Below, piece by piece: positions 1 through 12,402 of a DNA stretch of 64,000 nt. The stretch lies in assembly GCA_002778195.1 (NCBI GenBank), contig PCDI01000004.1, positions 3,508,226-3,572,225 of the forward strand. Reading direction: 5' to 3'. Position 1 is the stretch's first letter. Each line of letters starts with the position of its first letter. Source of the DNA: Raffaelea ambrosiae. Lineage: Eukaryota > Ascomycota > Sordariomycetes > Ophiostomatales > Ophiostomataceae. Both the position numbers and the translations under genes were made by a program. The notes beneath the pieces are model-generated. The model did no database searches. It was not told the DNA's origin and saw nothing but the letters and a program-made list of their open reading frames with translations.

Positions 1-3000
1 CAAGACTGCATCAAGACCCACGGCATACTGCTCGCCCAGCCCGAACACCTGCTGTCCTTCAAGCTGATGGGCGTCGAGACCCAGCTGTCGGGCCAGGAAG
101 CAATCAGCAGCCTGCTGCTTCGGACGCAGCACCTGTTCGACGTACAGAGCCGCGACATTGTCGACGAGAGCGACGAGAACTTCAGCGTGAAATTTGAACT
201 CATCTACACGATCGGCGCACCGTGCCCCATCGAGTTCTGCCCCGATCGCTGGATTGTCATCCAGACTGTGCTCGACTTCGTCCAGCGCCACACAGCGGCC
301 GTGCAGGAGAAGCTGCCGCTGTCCATCGAGATACACAAGTCCCCTGGGGAGAATGCCGGAGGATTCCCACGGCTCCGTCTCCTGGAGCAAAACGCTGTCG
401 ATCTGCTGCTCCTCGAGCTCGTCGCTCGTGACATCTGCGAAACGGGGTTTCCCGGGTGTCCCGTTGCAAGGCAGAGTGCGTCTTGCCGCGAAGCTGTTCG
501 CAAATACATAACACAAGCGCCGCTCAGCGCGAGCGACATTGCCAGCGTGGAGCAGTCCTCCTTCTGGACAGAGGCAACAAAGAGCCATCTCCTGTTGCTC
601 CGCGGCCTCTTTGCGGAAGGCGTCCTAGCGTTTGTCTTTGCCCAGAAGCGATGGCGTGTCAACTACGGCCTCGACCGCTCTCGAAAGCCCCCGACCAGGC
701 TGGCCGTGCCGTTCCGGGCAAAGGACCAGCCCACGGCGCGCTCCGAATACAGCCATCCAGATGTCATCATCGTGCTGACCTGCACGTGCTACTACTATCA
801 AGGCCTGGACGACGACGACCTGTTCGTGACCTTCCGGAGCCTGATAGACGCAGACCAGGCCGACGCTGAGTATCAGGGATGGGTGAATGCGACACCCGGT
901 CTTCCCGCTGCGTTCCGCCAGCTCATGGGGATCAACCTGGAAGACACGGTACAGTGCCAAAAGGATCTTTTCCCTTTCTGTAAGTGGTTTCGTTTCTTCT
1001 ATCTGTCTCTATATATATACCGTGCATTCTCCGCCATTCTGTACAGACTCTTTGGTAACTTATGTATGCCTTCAGTCCGCTACACAAAACCTGTCATCGA
1101 CTACTTTCTGCGTACAATCGTCTTCCCGAAGCAGATGCGTGAGTTTCCCAAGAAGCTATCGGCTTCCGGGTGGGACCTCGCGGGGGTCAAGCCTCATCCG
1201 ACCACTGGATTCAGCGGCACAATCGATGCGCGGCGGGTCTTGCCCCTCGACATGACGCATCTTGACCTCCCGGAGCAGAAGCATACGAATGCCCTGGTGC
1301 TTGAGTATCTTTTGCAGCCAGAAAACAGCGTGATTCTTTTGCCGCCAAGCGACTGCACTGCTGACTGCGATGCCCCCGACACATCTGGCATCTACGAGGA
1401 CGTTATGGTGGTGTCTCCGTCTGTTGCGGACGACCTCCTGAAGCTCGTGATGAGACAGTCAGACGACCAGCTTCGGGTCATTTTGGATGTGGGCGCGCAG
1501 GTGCTTGAGCTGACCAACCGCCAAATGGCAGAGAAGTGGCTTGCCCTGGAACACACCCGCCATGCCGATGTGGAAGCGGTCATCTACTTTGACGACAGCG
1601 AGGAGATCGTGGTTCTCGATTACAGGGGGAACACGGAACCTCTGAGGATCTCTCCATATGAAGACCAACTAGATCTGTGCCTCGTCTTTCTGGACGAAGC
1701 CCACACCAGGGGGACAGATCTGAGACTTCCCGAAACCTACAAGGCGGCCGTTACACTCGGTGCCAAATTGACAAAGGACAGGCTCGTGCAAGGTAAGCGG
1801 GCAGCAACGGGGGCGGAGAAGGGGGGGGGTGCTTGAGCCACCAAGGAATGAATGTGTGTGCTGACTGGCCAACCTTTTTTTTTTTTTTTCGCAGCGTGTA
1901 TGCGAATGCGGAAGCTCGGGAACGGACAGTCGGTCCTGTTTTGCGTGCCACAAGAGATCCAGACACAGATTCTCGAGGCCCGTAGACAAGACGAGACGCG
2001 GGCGAATGCAGCCGACATCACGGTGGCCGACGTGCTTGTCTGGGCCGTCGGCGAAACCCACAAGGACCTCCGCTTGAGCATGCCTCTGTGGGCCGTGCAG
2101 GGCCGAAGATACGAGAACCAGCGCGCCGTATGGGAGCAGGCAGTGGGCAGCAACAACAGGACCATCCTGTTGACGATGGAGCAGGCCAGGGCGCTGCTCG
2201 AGGATGAGGGAACAACACTGGACCAGCGCTATCGGCCCACGCCATTGACAGCGGTGGCGGATGACGATCCCATGTTCGTGGACGACATGGCCGATATCAA
2301 GCGAGACGAGGAGGGCGCAGCAGACAGGACGGGAGAGGCGACTACGACGACAGAAAGCCGCTTGCAAGCCATCAGCAACCGCTGTGCTGAGGTCTCCAGG
2401 AGGGCCACCAGCTCTGGAGACCAAGCAGCCCTCAGTGAAGAACAGGAGCGCGAAATGGCGCCCGAGATCGAAGAGGAGCGTCAGACCGAGCGGCCACGCG
2501 CAGCCAAGGCGGCGGACCGGTATTTGCATCCAGACCTCGAGGCGTTTGTGAGGAGTGGCAGGCTGGTGTTGGACGCGACGAGCGGAGAGCCCGTTTCCCG
2601 AGCTTTTCTGCCGGCCTTCAGGGCGTTGCGAAAGACGACCGCCGCCCAGCATCTGGATGTGGGCATGTTCCCGCCCGACATCCTGGTCACCAAAGACTTT
2701 GTCAAGACCATCAACGTGCCCAAGGGGGGCTCGACGGCTGCCGGCGCGGCCGGCCGGCCAAAGAACGACGACCAGGACGGTGCGCTGGACGCCTACCAGC
2801 GCCCCGTGCAGTGGATTCTGAGCAGCCAGCCGGCGAGCTGGGACCGCGTCGTCGTCATCAGCCCGTTCGAGGCCCATGCGCTGCTGCCGAGAATCCGCAT
2901 GAGCCAGGCGGCAACCCTGCACCTCTATGCGGCCCGGCCCAACTTGGAGATCCCACCACTGGACCATCTCAGCCTGTACACCGTGCCGCCACGACCGGAG

Positions 3001-3381
3001 ATGCCACTGCCGCCGCTGCGTCTGGCGGTGCTACTCAATCTGTTTGCGGGCCAGCTGCACATGCAGGCCTACGACGAGTACGTCGCCTTGTGCAACATCC
3101 TCCGGCTCTCGTGGAGCGCTGCCACCGACGATGTCGAGATTGCCGCCGACGGGTACATCGTGTCGTCGTCCGCATCGCCCGGGGAAGACGGGGACCATTC
3201 CGGTGCTGCCTTGGCAATGCGGCAATCGCGGTTTACGCAAAGTCCCGTGGCATTCCTGAATGTGTTTTTGTCCAAGATTCGGCGAGACGGGCAGCCGATC
3301 GACAGAACACATCTTGGGACAATCTTGGGAGGTGCACTGCTTCAAAAGAAAGACTTTGCAAAGGAACACTGGGCAGAGTAA
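1..3381 (+). CDS. DUF3638/DUF3645 giant protein, C-terminal part (5' end outside window)
   Basis: This is the last ~1,060 residues of a very large fungal protein, and the reading frame is open from base 1. Three exons join in frame: 1-979, 1076-1792 and 1895-3381, with introns 980-1075 (GTAAGT..TTCAG) and 1793-1894 (GTAAGC..GCAG). The first intron is 96 bp without a stop, so it can be mistaken for coding. The opening block, GILLAQPEHLLSFKLMG, is typical of DUF3638. HPDVIIVLTCTCYYY and KPVIDYFL..FPKQM.EFP.KLSASGWD follow in the DUF3645 manner. The segment LDEAHTRGTDLRLP, then ACMRMRKLGNGQSVLF, is a conserved block of the family. Databases often label such proteins ubiquitinyl hydrolases (family knowledge); I see nothing here that proves catalysis. 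The stretch coded by about 2290-2510 looks disordered and charged. The family call is firm, the activity is not. Confidence 0.85.
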
Positions 3382-6318
3382 CTAACACAGGGGAGGCTCT
3401 TGGCCACGGGAACAGTGTGCGGTGGTTTCCTTTTGCCTTTTTGTGAAGGGCATAATGTATGTTCGATCCATTCAGTTGGGGGGAGGACAATTGTGGACGT
3501 CTAGGCCCTTCTAGCCGGGTAACGAAAGCAAGCCGGCCTACCGTTTCAATGGAACAAATCTTAGTATCCTGGTTGGCTAGCCATACTATTGGCGAACGTG
3601 AACTTGCCCACTTTGTGCAGCCTTTCTGCTGAAAGCCCCGTATGACTACTTATTTACTACGACAATGCGTGTAAGTGAGCACTGGCTTTTTTATGACGTA
3701 AGGCTACATATCACGCACCCGGCAGGATCGGAAGGGGGCATGAGTGGGTCTCATTTGTGGAGTTTTTTTTTTTTTTGCTGTCTAGTGTGCTGCTAGCAGA
3801 AGCTTTTTTTGTATGTGCCTCGGTGCGCGAGCAGCCTGCCATCTACGGTCACTGCTCATATGTGCTTCCTTCTATGGCTGCAGACCCGTATTCTACTTCT
3901 CTCCTCTTGAAGCGTCGGTTTCTCACTTCTCCCCGGTGATGTCATTAATGTTCCCATCCAAACCAGTAACCCGCCAAACAGGGCAACGACATATTGGCCA
4001 GTAACAAGGAAGCCACGAAGCTTGGACACAGTAACACAATCAGATGTGTTTTCCGCAATATGCTTACTCACACGTCGCATCCTGTGTCCAGAACGGGCCT
4101 TCGAGGGAAGATGCGGTGTGTACGGCGTGTCGGGTACAGCCAGCCCCTGTGTCGAGAATCCAGGCATCGCGATATGCGCACGACCCCACAAGCCGGGAAT
4201 GCGCGGTTCGGGGGTCTTTCCGTGGACTCTCAACTGGATGTCTCAGGGGGGGCAGACATTGACAGAACCGGCAGAACTGCCTAGCTAGCGAATGGCAGGT
4301 CAGCCAGATGGTTTCAAGGGACCGAGAAGAGGCAGCCAGGGCTCCCGAAGCCGAAAGGCAGTCTTTAGCGTTCTTGAGGGAGATCTCTCGGCATTTTCGC
4401 CCTGGATCACCCTGAATACACCCCTGGATACAGCCCTGTGTTCCAGACCCGTTTGTTAATACGACTGTGTAAGTGATGGATCTGTGGTAGTCTAGTAGAC
4501 GACGATGTGTGCATTCTAGCGATATCAGCCTCGTATATACGAGTGCGCCCAAGAGACAGGGTGGACTATTACTGGGAGGATGCCGGCCAACAAGCGTCGT
4601 ACGTCTTGTCTCTTTTGAAAGGCTTTCTCTCCTCAGTCAAAAGCAACCGCCAGTCGTCAGGAACAGCGCATGACGATCCTTCTGCAACGGTGTCGAATCA
4701 GCGGTGGCCGCTGTGGGCTGGGGCTCGTGCCGATTGGCGCGCGCGTGACCAACCCAACATGTAACGGGGGTTTTCGACTGCCGACAGCCGGACAGCCGGA
4801 CAGAGGAATGGGGACAACAGCAGGACACAAGAGCAGGACAAGAAGCGAGGCAGGGCAGAGCATAAGCACAAAAGGGGCACACGCATGGCAACCATGAACA
4901 AATACACACACGCACACACACAAAAGGCAGTCCAATGCGTGAGGACAGATGGGGCTAAATTGCTGGAATCGCACCTGCCCCATGAGTGTGCAGAGTGGCC
5001 GATCCTGCCTCATTGGACGGCGTAACTAATCGGCGCAGCAAATTTGCGCTTGTACTTTCGGCGGATCGGCATGTCCATTTCTGTAAAATCCTTTTTTTTG
5101 GTGGGATATTTTTTGTGCTCTTAATTTTATTTTTTAATTTTTTTAAACTCGTTTCGGGTCGTCTATTCATCACAGCCCCCCCATCATCATGCTCGTCCTC
5201 TACCCCAAAACAGACCCCAGCAAACATGACGTGGACGCCACCTCCAAGCAAGGGCTGACTCTCAAGGCTTTTTTTTTTAAAAAACTATTATTGGGAATCA
5301 CTTGAGAGACTGCCTGGCCAGCATGTCCAGCAGACTGGCAGACCAATCAGCAGAGCAATCAAGAGATCAGCCTAGAGGCGAGCCAAGAGCCCAAGTCGAG
5401 AGATCATGTCAAACAAACGGACAACGAGAGGTCTACAAACGGTCAACAGACTGATCACCAAGAGTCTTGTCTCGGCGCAGCGGTTTGGGCTGGGTGCAGT
5501 TGTCTGACTCCACAGCCCTGGCCTCGCTCTTTCCAGTCTGGGCAAGGATGGTCTTTTCGTAGCTGCACATGTGAGCCATCGAGTTTTTCCCTTTCCCGCG
5601 TCTACTTTTTTTTGTGTACTCCTAGTAGCCTACAATAATACGGGCTTTTTTCGTGCCTGGTCGTTTGGGTGTCCTCGTAGGGAAAGCGCAACAGAGGCCC
5701 CACAATTCAAAGCCCGCGGCTGCTCGAGGAAGGCGCTCCTGCCCAATTTTTTTCTTGGCCTTTCCTGGCCTGGCCTGGCATTGCCCTTCTTGTCTTCCAT
5801 GGCATTTTCTTTGCCTTTTACTAGGCCTTCGTTTGCCGCAAATACATGATTGTCTGCCAAAACGGAAAAAATGTAAAATAGCGGCCTACTCTCCTGTCTC
5901 CTGTCGATGCATTCCTTTTTTTTTTTCCCTGGTTGATGATGTCGACGATTCCCGTCTGTTGTATAAGGACCTTCTTGCTAGCGTAGGATACTTCGATCTT
6001 GTCTTCTGTCGACCGTTTTCCACACGCACAAACACACACACGCTTTAGTATCTCGGTTCTGCCCCTCAGACAACCCCTCCCTCGCGAGATCAGTCGCACC
6101 TTCCACTTTGTCGATCCACGACACGGAATCCATTAGATTGCGGCCACACCATCAACGAACCAAGGGAAGAGAGCAAGAAAGAAAGGGCCCTTTGTGCTCT
6201 CCTGCGCAGCCGCGGCCTTCGCTTCACCCCAATTTCGGGACCAATCCGCCTGCCTCTTTAATACAACGGGACGACTACGCGGACAGCACACAAACAACGT
6301 GCTTTGAGGCTCGAGGGC

Positions 6319-6319
6319 C

Positions 6320-6350
<31 letters not shown>

Positions 6351-6360
6351 GAAAAAAAAA
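6319..6360. repeat. A-rich (GAAAA)n tract
   Basis: A run of A is followed by several GAAAA units and another A run. It is a non-coding microsatellite. Confidence 0.9.
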
Positions 6361-6559
6361 CGAGGCCAAACTAAGAAAGGGTTTCGCCTCCCGCCTTCGT
6401 TTCGCCTTTACCTCTCTGTCTCTCTTTGTCGTCCGTTCGTGCCTGCCGTTTTTGCATGACGGCCCCCCTCACGTCTCTGTTGTTCTCGGCCTTCTTTGTG
6501 GATACGCCAATCCAGACGACGTCATCGGTCGTCGACCCTTCTGTTTTTTTTTCTGACGC

Positions 6560-6604
6560 TTTGGGCATTTTGGGCAATTTGGGCAGTTTGGGCGTTTGGG
6601 GCAT
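6560..6604. repeat. TTTGGGCAN minisatellite
   Basis: About five imperfect copies of a 9-10-bp TTTGGGCA unit stand in tandem. Both strands stay open across it and give repetitive peptides of the PKLPK or NAQ type, which is a repeat artefact rather than a gene. Confidence 0.85.
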
Positions 6605-6933
6605 TGTTTTGGTCTTTTTGGCTGGACTTGGACATCGCCTTTTCCTTGCTTTTTGGCCCTGCAAAAATATTCAAAGACCATCCTCCTGTGTCCCTTTTCG
6701 CTACGTCCCGTCTTCGCCAACGATCCTGTCGGCCTGCATTGGACCGCCATCGCCCATCCCCTAGCGGCGCAGATACATGCATGACGCGTGAAACAGCCGT
6801 GAAATCCACGTCTGCTTAGCACTACTTAGCACGTCCGCTTAACCCACTTATCAGTCGGGCTCAGACGACTCTGTCCGCTCCGCACTGCGATCTTCACCAC
6901 TGGACGCACTCACGCACGCGCTCACCCACAACA

Positions 6934-6966
6934 CACAGACACAGACACAGACACAGACACAGACAC
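6934..6966. repeat. (CACAGA)n hexanucleotide repeat
   Basis: About five perfect CACAGA units lie upstream of the C/T-rich tract that precedes the arrestin gene. Confidence 0.9.
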
Positions 6967-7191
6967 ACTCCTCCCTGTCACCAGATCAGCCCGCACTACC
7001 GCCGCTGCAACCAACCCACCCCTCCTCTTCACTGCCGAAGTCCGCCGTTGTGACCGTTACGACAGCTGCAATCCCCGGCCAGGTCCTCTTAAGAAAGGCC
7101 CAGACAGGGACGCAAAAACAGGGACAACCAACCTGCGACCTCCACCACAACCGCACAACCAGCAATCCAACATCCTCCACATCTTCTCCTG

Positions 7192-7870
7192 GTGGCCTTC
7201 TCCACCTCGAGCTCGCCCTTCCTTCCCTCTCTCGCCGTCCGTCCAGCCTGGCTGCCAAGACCGCCGTCCCCCAGTCCTGCCAACCTGGGCTGCCAGGCCT
7301 CAGTTGCCCCTTCCTCGCCTCAGCGTCTCGCCGTCCTCGTCACTGCCTATGCGGTCTGTCTGGCTGATTGCTCGGTCCGCTCCTGCTTAAACCGGACAGC
7401 CAGGGCCATTATAGCCACCAATAGTGAGTCTCTGTTAAGATCCCTCTGCTCGATCTTTGTCCCCGTTGTACGTGTCTCTCTGTCTCGCTCTGGGCGTGCC
7501 CTCCTTGTTCTCCGTGTGCTCTCGTGCTCTATGCCCTTTGGGGGTGGTCTCAGTGTCCTCCTCCCCTCCCGTGTCTCACTCCTTGGTCTGCTGCTCCTTC
7601 CCTGCCTGGCCCCCGTTCCTGCCCCGTCTGCCCAATTTCGTATGTCAGATCAGATCTCTCTTGCGGTTCCCCAAAAGGGAACTGTTTCTCCTCCTGTCTT
7701 CCTCCTGTCTTTTTCCTCTCCTCTTCCCTCACTTCGTCCTCTTTTGCTGTTCTCACTTCTTCCTGTTTCCTCCCTGCTGTCCACTCTCACCACTTTTCGC
7801 CTCTTCTCTTTCTCCTGCCGCCATCCCTTCGACCCCCTTCGACCACTCCCTCCGCGACGCTTACACAGCG
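7192..7870 (+). promoter_or_regulatory. Polypyrimidine tract upstream of the arrestin gene
   Basis: Nearly 700 bp of the + strand consist mostly of C and T, in blocks such as CTCTC, CCTTCC and TTCCTCC. This lies 0.8-1.5 kb before the arrestin start codon. C/T-rich stretches on the coding strand are common near fungal transcription starts (established), so promoter or leader sequence is the likely role (inferred). No TATA box can be assigned. Confidence 0.5.
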
Positions 7871-8509
7871 CTCCGCCCGCGACGCCCCGGCTACCAGCCT
7901 AAGTGTTCGCGCAACACTAAGACCAAGCCTGCTTATTACCTGCCTGCTTGCTTACTGGCTTGCTCGCTGGACTGGGCTCGGACTCGCTGAACTGGCTTGA
8001 CTGGCTCGACTGGCCCGATCTCTGGCTCGATTGGTGGACCTGTGCCGTCATCCCTGGGCTCTTACACCTGAGAATGGCTTCACTGCCACCAACAGCCGCC
8101 CTGGATCTCTAAGGGACCACCCACCCAGTCAACCATCTACGCTCCATCTCGGCACCACTGCTTCGCTGCCCAGCACGCTCGCCCCCCAAAATCACCATGA
8201 CCGCGGTGGCCGTGTCGGCCATGTCGTCTCGAGCTACGGGCCGTGGCGGGATTGGTTCGGTGTCAGCTGTTCATGATCCCCGTGTGTTGTCCTCTGTCTC
8301 CAGTTTTTCTTTTTGCCTCGCCAGCTCTCGCCAGACTTGCCCGTGATGCCCAGCTCGGCCCATTTGCCAGCATGGAGTCGCCAACACTATTAAACACACA
8401 CAGCCTCCTGCCCAGACCGCCCCGATCCTTTGCTGATGGTTCCCCATTGTTTCCATTGTTTCCATAATGTTTCTGTTTTGGGCTGCATAAGACACACAAC
8501 TGCCCCATC

Positions 8510-8534
8510 CACACACACACACACACACACACAC
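8510..8534. repeat. (AC)n dinucleotide repeat
   Basis: An uninterrupted CA/AC run of about 12 units sits 140 bp before the arrestin ATG, probably in its 5' leader. Confidence 0.9.
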
Positions 8535-8672
8535 TTCTCTGCTCCTGCGCCTTCTTCGCCCATTAGCCCGCTTGCCCATACTAGCACCCCTGCCTACTGT
8601 CCTCGCTTCAGACCACGTTACACACGGCCTCTTGCTGTTCGCCCAAGTGTATGGCGGGCCCTTACTAATGCC

Positions 8673-11600
8673 ATGACGACAGTCCCCAATAACCGGCAAC
8701 CCTCCGGGCCTTCTCAAGACGCCCAGAGCTCGCCGTCCTCATCTTCCGCCTCTGCCACGCCCGTTTTCAGAACTGCCAACGGCACAGTCTTCTACACCCC
8801 GAGAAACCCCCAAGACCGTCGCCTGCGACCTTCTGGCCTTCCGGCTTTTCCGACACCGCATATCCGCCCGCGTTCGCGTCGTCCCCACACAATCCATATC
8901 ACCTCCTACCCCCCCGGATATATTCCGTCGGAGCTCAGGAGCCTTCTGCTGCCACCCACAGGGGACCACACCACCAACAGCGCCAAGAAGAAGCCCAAGA
9001 GCAAGCCCCAGCCACGGCGGCCTTACAGACGGCGCCAGCCTCAGAAAAAAACGTCGGCGCATTTTGCACGCAGGAACCACCCCGCTGCTGCGACGCCTGC
9101 CACCTCTGCTGCTCTCCCAGCTTCCACTTCGCATCAATTGAACTCGTCCGCCGCCTCTCATCACTCTGCTGCGGCCCACAGCTTATCCTCTTCGCGTGCC
9201 CGCCTGGTCGAGAAGTTTTTAGCTGCCTTTGCTGCACAGCCGGCACCTCACCCCGTACCGTCTCCTGGCCCCGCATCACCCGCAAACAGGTCTCTTCCAG
9301 CATTGCCTCCGCCTGCTCTACAGACGACCGACTTGTTTTCTTCACGGCCTGTGAGTCTGCTTAATCTTGGCCGTCGCCTGTCCTTGTCTCGTTCCCGCTC
9401 CCACGGCAGCGACGGAACGGACCCGGCGAGCAATCGCCCAGACCCCGCCAATCCGACGGGCCAACGTGGTCAAACCGCTCAGCAAGGCCAATTCCGCCGC
9501 CAAAGTGCTCCAACTGGCCCAGCAACAGCTCCACCCGCAGCTGGCCCTTCATCCATAGCCACCATGACGCCCAGTCCTGTCATGATCGACGCAATGCGTC
9601 CGTCCTCCATTGCCACCGCGCCGGCCGGCCACCACCCCAACCGCAACAGCTTCATGTCCGTGCGCTCCGTCAAGAGCATAATGACCTCGTCCGTTTCTGA
9701 GGTCTCCGAGAAGCCGATCGCCACTGGCGGCGGCCTCGCCTGCACCATCATCCTCGCCGAGCCCAACGTCTTTCTGTCCGGGTTCGAACACGACGGCCAC
9801 ACCCAGCGCGGCTCCGACAATGGCACCGCTCTATTGCGCGGCAAGCTACGCCTCGACGTCTCCAAGAATGTCAAACTTCGTGCTGTCACACTCAAGCTGC
9901 ACGGCAAGGCACGCACCGAATGGCCCGAGGGAATCCCTCCTCTCAAGGTCGACATGTACGAAGAAGAGTCGCTACGGACCCAAGCTCTCACTTTCTTCCA
10001 CGCCATGCACGAGGCTTGGGAGACGCCCTACGGCAACCAGTGTACCTACAGGCTCAAGTCATCCACTGACGGCACCCTCGCATCTGCTCTGAGCAAATTT
10101 TCTGGCACTCACTCCGATACAAGCTCCATCAATGCAGGTATGTCTGCCAGGGATATCAAGAAGCTGTCTCTGCAACAGGCCCAGTCGCGCAGCTTTGGCA
10201 AGGGCGACTCGCCCATGGCCCACCCTGTCCAGGCAAAGGGGTACAAGGTCTTCTACCCGGGCGTCTACGAGTACAACTTTGAACTACCCATCGACCACCA
10301 CCAGCTCGAGACTATCAAGCTGCCTTTTGGCTCCGTCAAGTGGGATCTCGAGACCACTGTCGAGCGGGCTGGGGCCTTCAAGCCCAACTTGCACGGCGTC
10401 AAGGAGATCAACATTGTTCGCGTCCCCGACCAGCTGTCGCTCGAGACCGTCGAGCCGATCTCGATCAGCCGCCAGTGGGAAGATCAGCTCTACTACGACA
10501 TTGTCATCTCGGGCAAATCCTTCCCCATCGGCTCCAAAATTCCCATCGCCTTCAAGCTGACGCCCCTGGCCAAAGTCCAGCTGCACAAGCTCAAGGTCTA
10601 CGTTACCGAGTCCACCGAGTACTGGACCAACAACCGCCGCGTCACTCGCAAGGATGCTGGCCGCAAAATCCTGCTCTTTGAGAAATCTGCCGGGAAGCCC
10701 CTGGACAAGAACTACTCCAAGAGCGATATCACTGTCCTCAGCGGCGGTGAGCTGTCACCTTCGGAGCGCGCAGAGGCCCGTGCTACTGCCAGTCGTTGGC
10801 GCAACATGGAGGCCCATCGCTCCCACCATCCACCCCAGCCACTGCCCGAGCCGACCGACAATATGCTCGGCGATCTCGACTTGGGCCTCGAGTCATACTG
10901 GGGCGCTACCGAGATCGAAATGAATGTGCAGATTCCCACCTGCGAACAAATGGCCAAGAACCCGGCCCTGCGCATCCACCCAGATTGCAGTTGGCGAAAC
11001 GCGCACGTTTACCACTGGATTAAGGTCGTCATGCGCATATCGCGCCTCGATGCCGACGATCCGGAAGGCAAGCGCCGTCGCCACTTTGAGATCAGCATTG
11101 ACTCGCCCTTTACGATTCTGAACTGTCTGGCTACCCAGGCCAATACGGCCCTACCCCAGTACTCGGGCAGGGACACGCCAATTGTCCGTCAACGTTCCTG
11201 TTCGTCTTGCGGCTGCGTCACTGCCTCTGCTCCCGGGTCCCCGGCTACCCCAATAACTCCGATCGATCTCAACCTCGAGCGGCAATCCCTGCCCATGCTC
11301 CCCCAGGCGGCTCATCTCCATACGCAGCCTTCAGCGTTGTCTGCAGAGGATGACAGCACTGGCAGCCGTCACAATGCAGGAACGCCACCGACTAGCGACA
11401 ACCCTTCTATTCAGCATGTTGCTCACAGCGATCGAGAAGCTGCCGAGAACCCACGGCCCATCCACCTGATGCGTGTCCCGTCGTTCGACCCTCCCGCCTT
11501 CGATGCCGATGACTCGCCTCCGGTTCCAGTGGATATTGCGACAGGCACCCCCACACCACCTCCCAACTACGATGTCATTGTTGGCACGCCGAGTGTAGAT

Positions 11601-11861
11601 GGTCTTGCCGACTACTTTTCTCGGCTGGCCAGCTACGAGCGTCCCCGCGGAAGCGGCGACGATGCTGTGTCCTCTGACGACTCAGACAGCGACAGTGACA
11701 ACGCTCCAGCGCGTATCACATCTCGCGGTGGCCGGGTGAATGTGGCCAACCCGCGGACACCTGGTGGCCGTCGTGGCCCCAGCCGGAGTATGGATATTGC
11801 GAGACCTGCCCATCCCTTCCACCTCTCCATGGCCAACGTTGTTCGACGCAATGCCGAGTAG
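8673..11861 (+). CDS. Alpha-arrestin, predicted Rsp5 ubiquitin-ligase adaptor (Aly1/Aly2-like)
   Basis: This is a single-exon gene of 1,062 residues. The first ~350 residues are Ser/Pro/Ala-rich and look disordered. The arrestin N-like lobe starts near residue 354 (LACTIILAEPNVFLSGFEHDG). A block near 521 (GYKVFYPGVYEYNFELPIDH) bridges to the C-like lobe near 600 (QWEDQLYYDIVISGKSFPIGSKIPIAF). The tail carries a PPNY motif at 963-966, the classic WW-domain ligand of Rsp5/Nedd4 ligases, and an LPQY at 827-830. Alpha-arrestins bring Rsp5 to plasma-membrane transporters for ubiquitination and endocytosis (family knowledge). The block ESTEYWTNNRRVTRKDAGRK resembles the Aly branch rather than Rod1/CreD; that subfamily call is tentative. 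The frame is open upstream to 8430, but I chose the ATG at 8673 because upstream codons encode only AC-repeat and leader-like sequence. Confidence 0.9.
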   Translation: MTTVPNNRQPSGPSQDAQSSPSSSSASATPVFRTANGTVFYTPRNPQDRRLRPSGLPAFPTPHIRPRSRRPHTIHITSYPPGYIPSELRSLLLPPTGDHTTNSAKKKPKSKPQPRRPYRRRQPQKKTSAHFARRNHPAAATPATSAALPASTSHQLNSSAASHHSAAAHSLSSSRARLVEKFLAAFAAQPAPHPVPSPGPASPANRSLPALPPPALQTTDLFSSRPVSLLNLGRRLSLSRSRSHGSDGTDPASNRPDPANPTGQRGQTAQQGQFRRQSAPTGPATAPPAAGPSSIATMTPSPVMIDAMRPSSIATAPAGHHPNRNSFMSVRSVKSIMTSSVSEVSEKPIATGGGLACTIILAEPNVFLSGFEHDGHTQRGSDNGTALLRGKLRLDVSKNVKLRAVTLKLHGKARTEWPEGIPPLKVDMYEEESLRTQALTFFHAMHEAWETPYGNQCTYRLKSSTDGTLASALSKFSGTHSDTSSINAGMSARDIKKLSLQQAQSRSFGKGDSPMAHPVQAKGYKVFYPGVYEYNFELPIDHHQLETIKLPFGSVKWDLETTVERAGAFKPNLHGVKEINIVRVPDQLSLETVEPISISRQWEDQLYYDIVISGKSFPIGSKIPIAFKLTPLAKVQLHKLKVYVTESTEYWTNNRRVTRKDAGRKILLFEKSAGKPLDKNYSKSDITVLSGGELSPSERAEARATASRWRNMEAHRSHHPPQPLPEPTDNMLGDLDLGLESYWGATEIEMNVQIPTCEQMAKNPALRIHPDCSWRNAHVYHWIKVVMRISRLDADDPEGKRRRHFEISIDSPFTILNCLATQANTALPQYSGRDTPIVRQRSCSSCGCVTASAPGSPATPITPIDLNLERQSLPMLPQAAHLHTQPSALSAEDDSTGSRHNAGTPPTSDNPSIQHVAHSDREAAENPRPIHLMRVPSFDPPAFDADDSPPVPVDIATGTPTPPPNYDVIVGTPSVDGLADYFSRLASYERPRGSGDDAVSSDDSDSDSDNAPARITSRGGRVNVANPRTPGGRRGPSRSMDIARPAHPFHLSMANVVRRNAE

Positions 11862-12402
11862 GTCTCTAGGCATTCGAATTTGAAGACACCCAAGCCAAGC
11901 ACACAGAAGCCAAGCACACAGAATCGGAGAAAACACCAATTGGTGCTCCACAAATCGCAAACCCACAAAAGCCACAGAAGACATGAACAACTTGCATTCT
12001 ATTCGGCGTTCTGCTATTGTTTGCCGTGTTTCTCGTCCGGCAAAGAAACACGGTGATTATGATCACTTCTTAACAAAACTGGTTAGGCGTTTGAAGGGGT
12101 GTCTCATTCTTTTTTCGTTCTTGTTTTTTTTCTTAAAAAGCGTGGGGTGATATCCGACCGGGAAAGCATATACCATAATTTGTAAAAGCATGTTTGATGG
12201 ATTGTAACGGAATATTAGGCATGAAAAGCCTTAACAGAAGGGCATGTCTAGGATTTTATAGAAACTAGCGGTTTTAAGTTATGACATTTTTCATTTCATT
12301 CCCCCCCCTATTCTTGAGCGAAGGGCAATGGGACGTCGTGCAGGGTATATGGTCGAAGACAGTGGAAAAAAAAAATTTAAAGAACGAATGTTGCATCCGT
12401 AG
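11862..12402. other. Convergent intergenic region
   Basis: These 541 bp lie between two genes that end toward each other. The sequence is AT-rich with short T and A runs, consistent with 3' untranslated ends. I see no gene or RNA in it. Confidence 0.6.

Larger units (their letters stand above)
3382..8672. other. 5.3-kb intergenic region and arrestin upstream sequence
   Basis: I find no supported gene here. Open frames are short, overlap on both strands and match no family I know. The left part, to about 5.5 kb, is unremarkable mixed sequence. From about 5.7 kb it becomes rich in simple repeats. From about 7190 to 7870 the + strand is dominated by C and T, as is common in promoters and 5' leaders of filamentous fungi. 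The right part probably contains the promoter and 5' leader of the arrestin gene, possibly with a leader intron that I cannot place. Confidence 0.6.

Noticed and set aside
4064..4552. 162-codon frame on the minus strand in the first intergenic region
   Set aside because: A local GCIQGCIQGDPG repeat comes from a small DNA repeat. There is no domain or signal peptide, and competing frames occur on the other strand.
8430..8672. Upstream in-frame extension of the arrestin
   Set aside because: It encodes a Thr-His run from the AC repeat and leader-like sequence. The ATG at 8673 was preferred.
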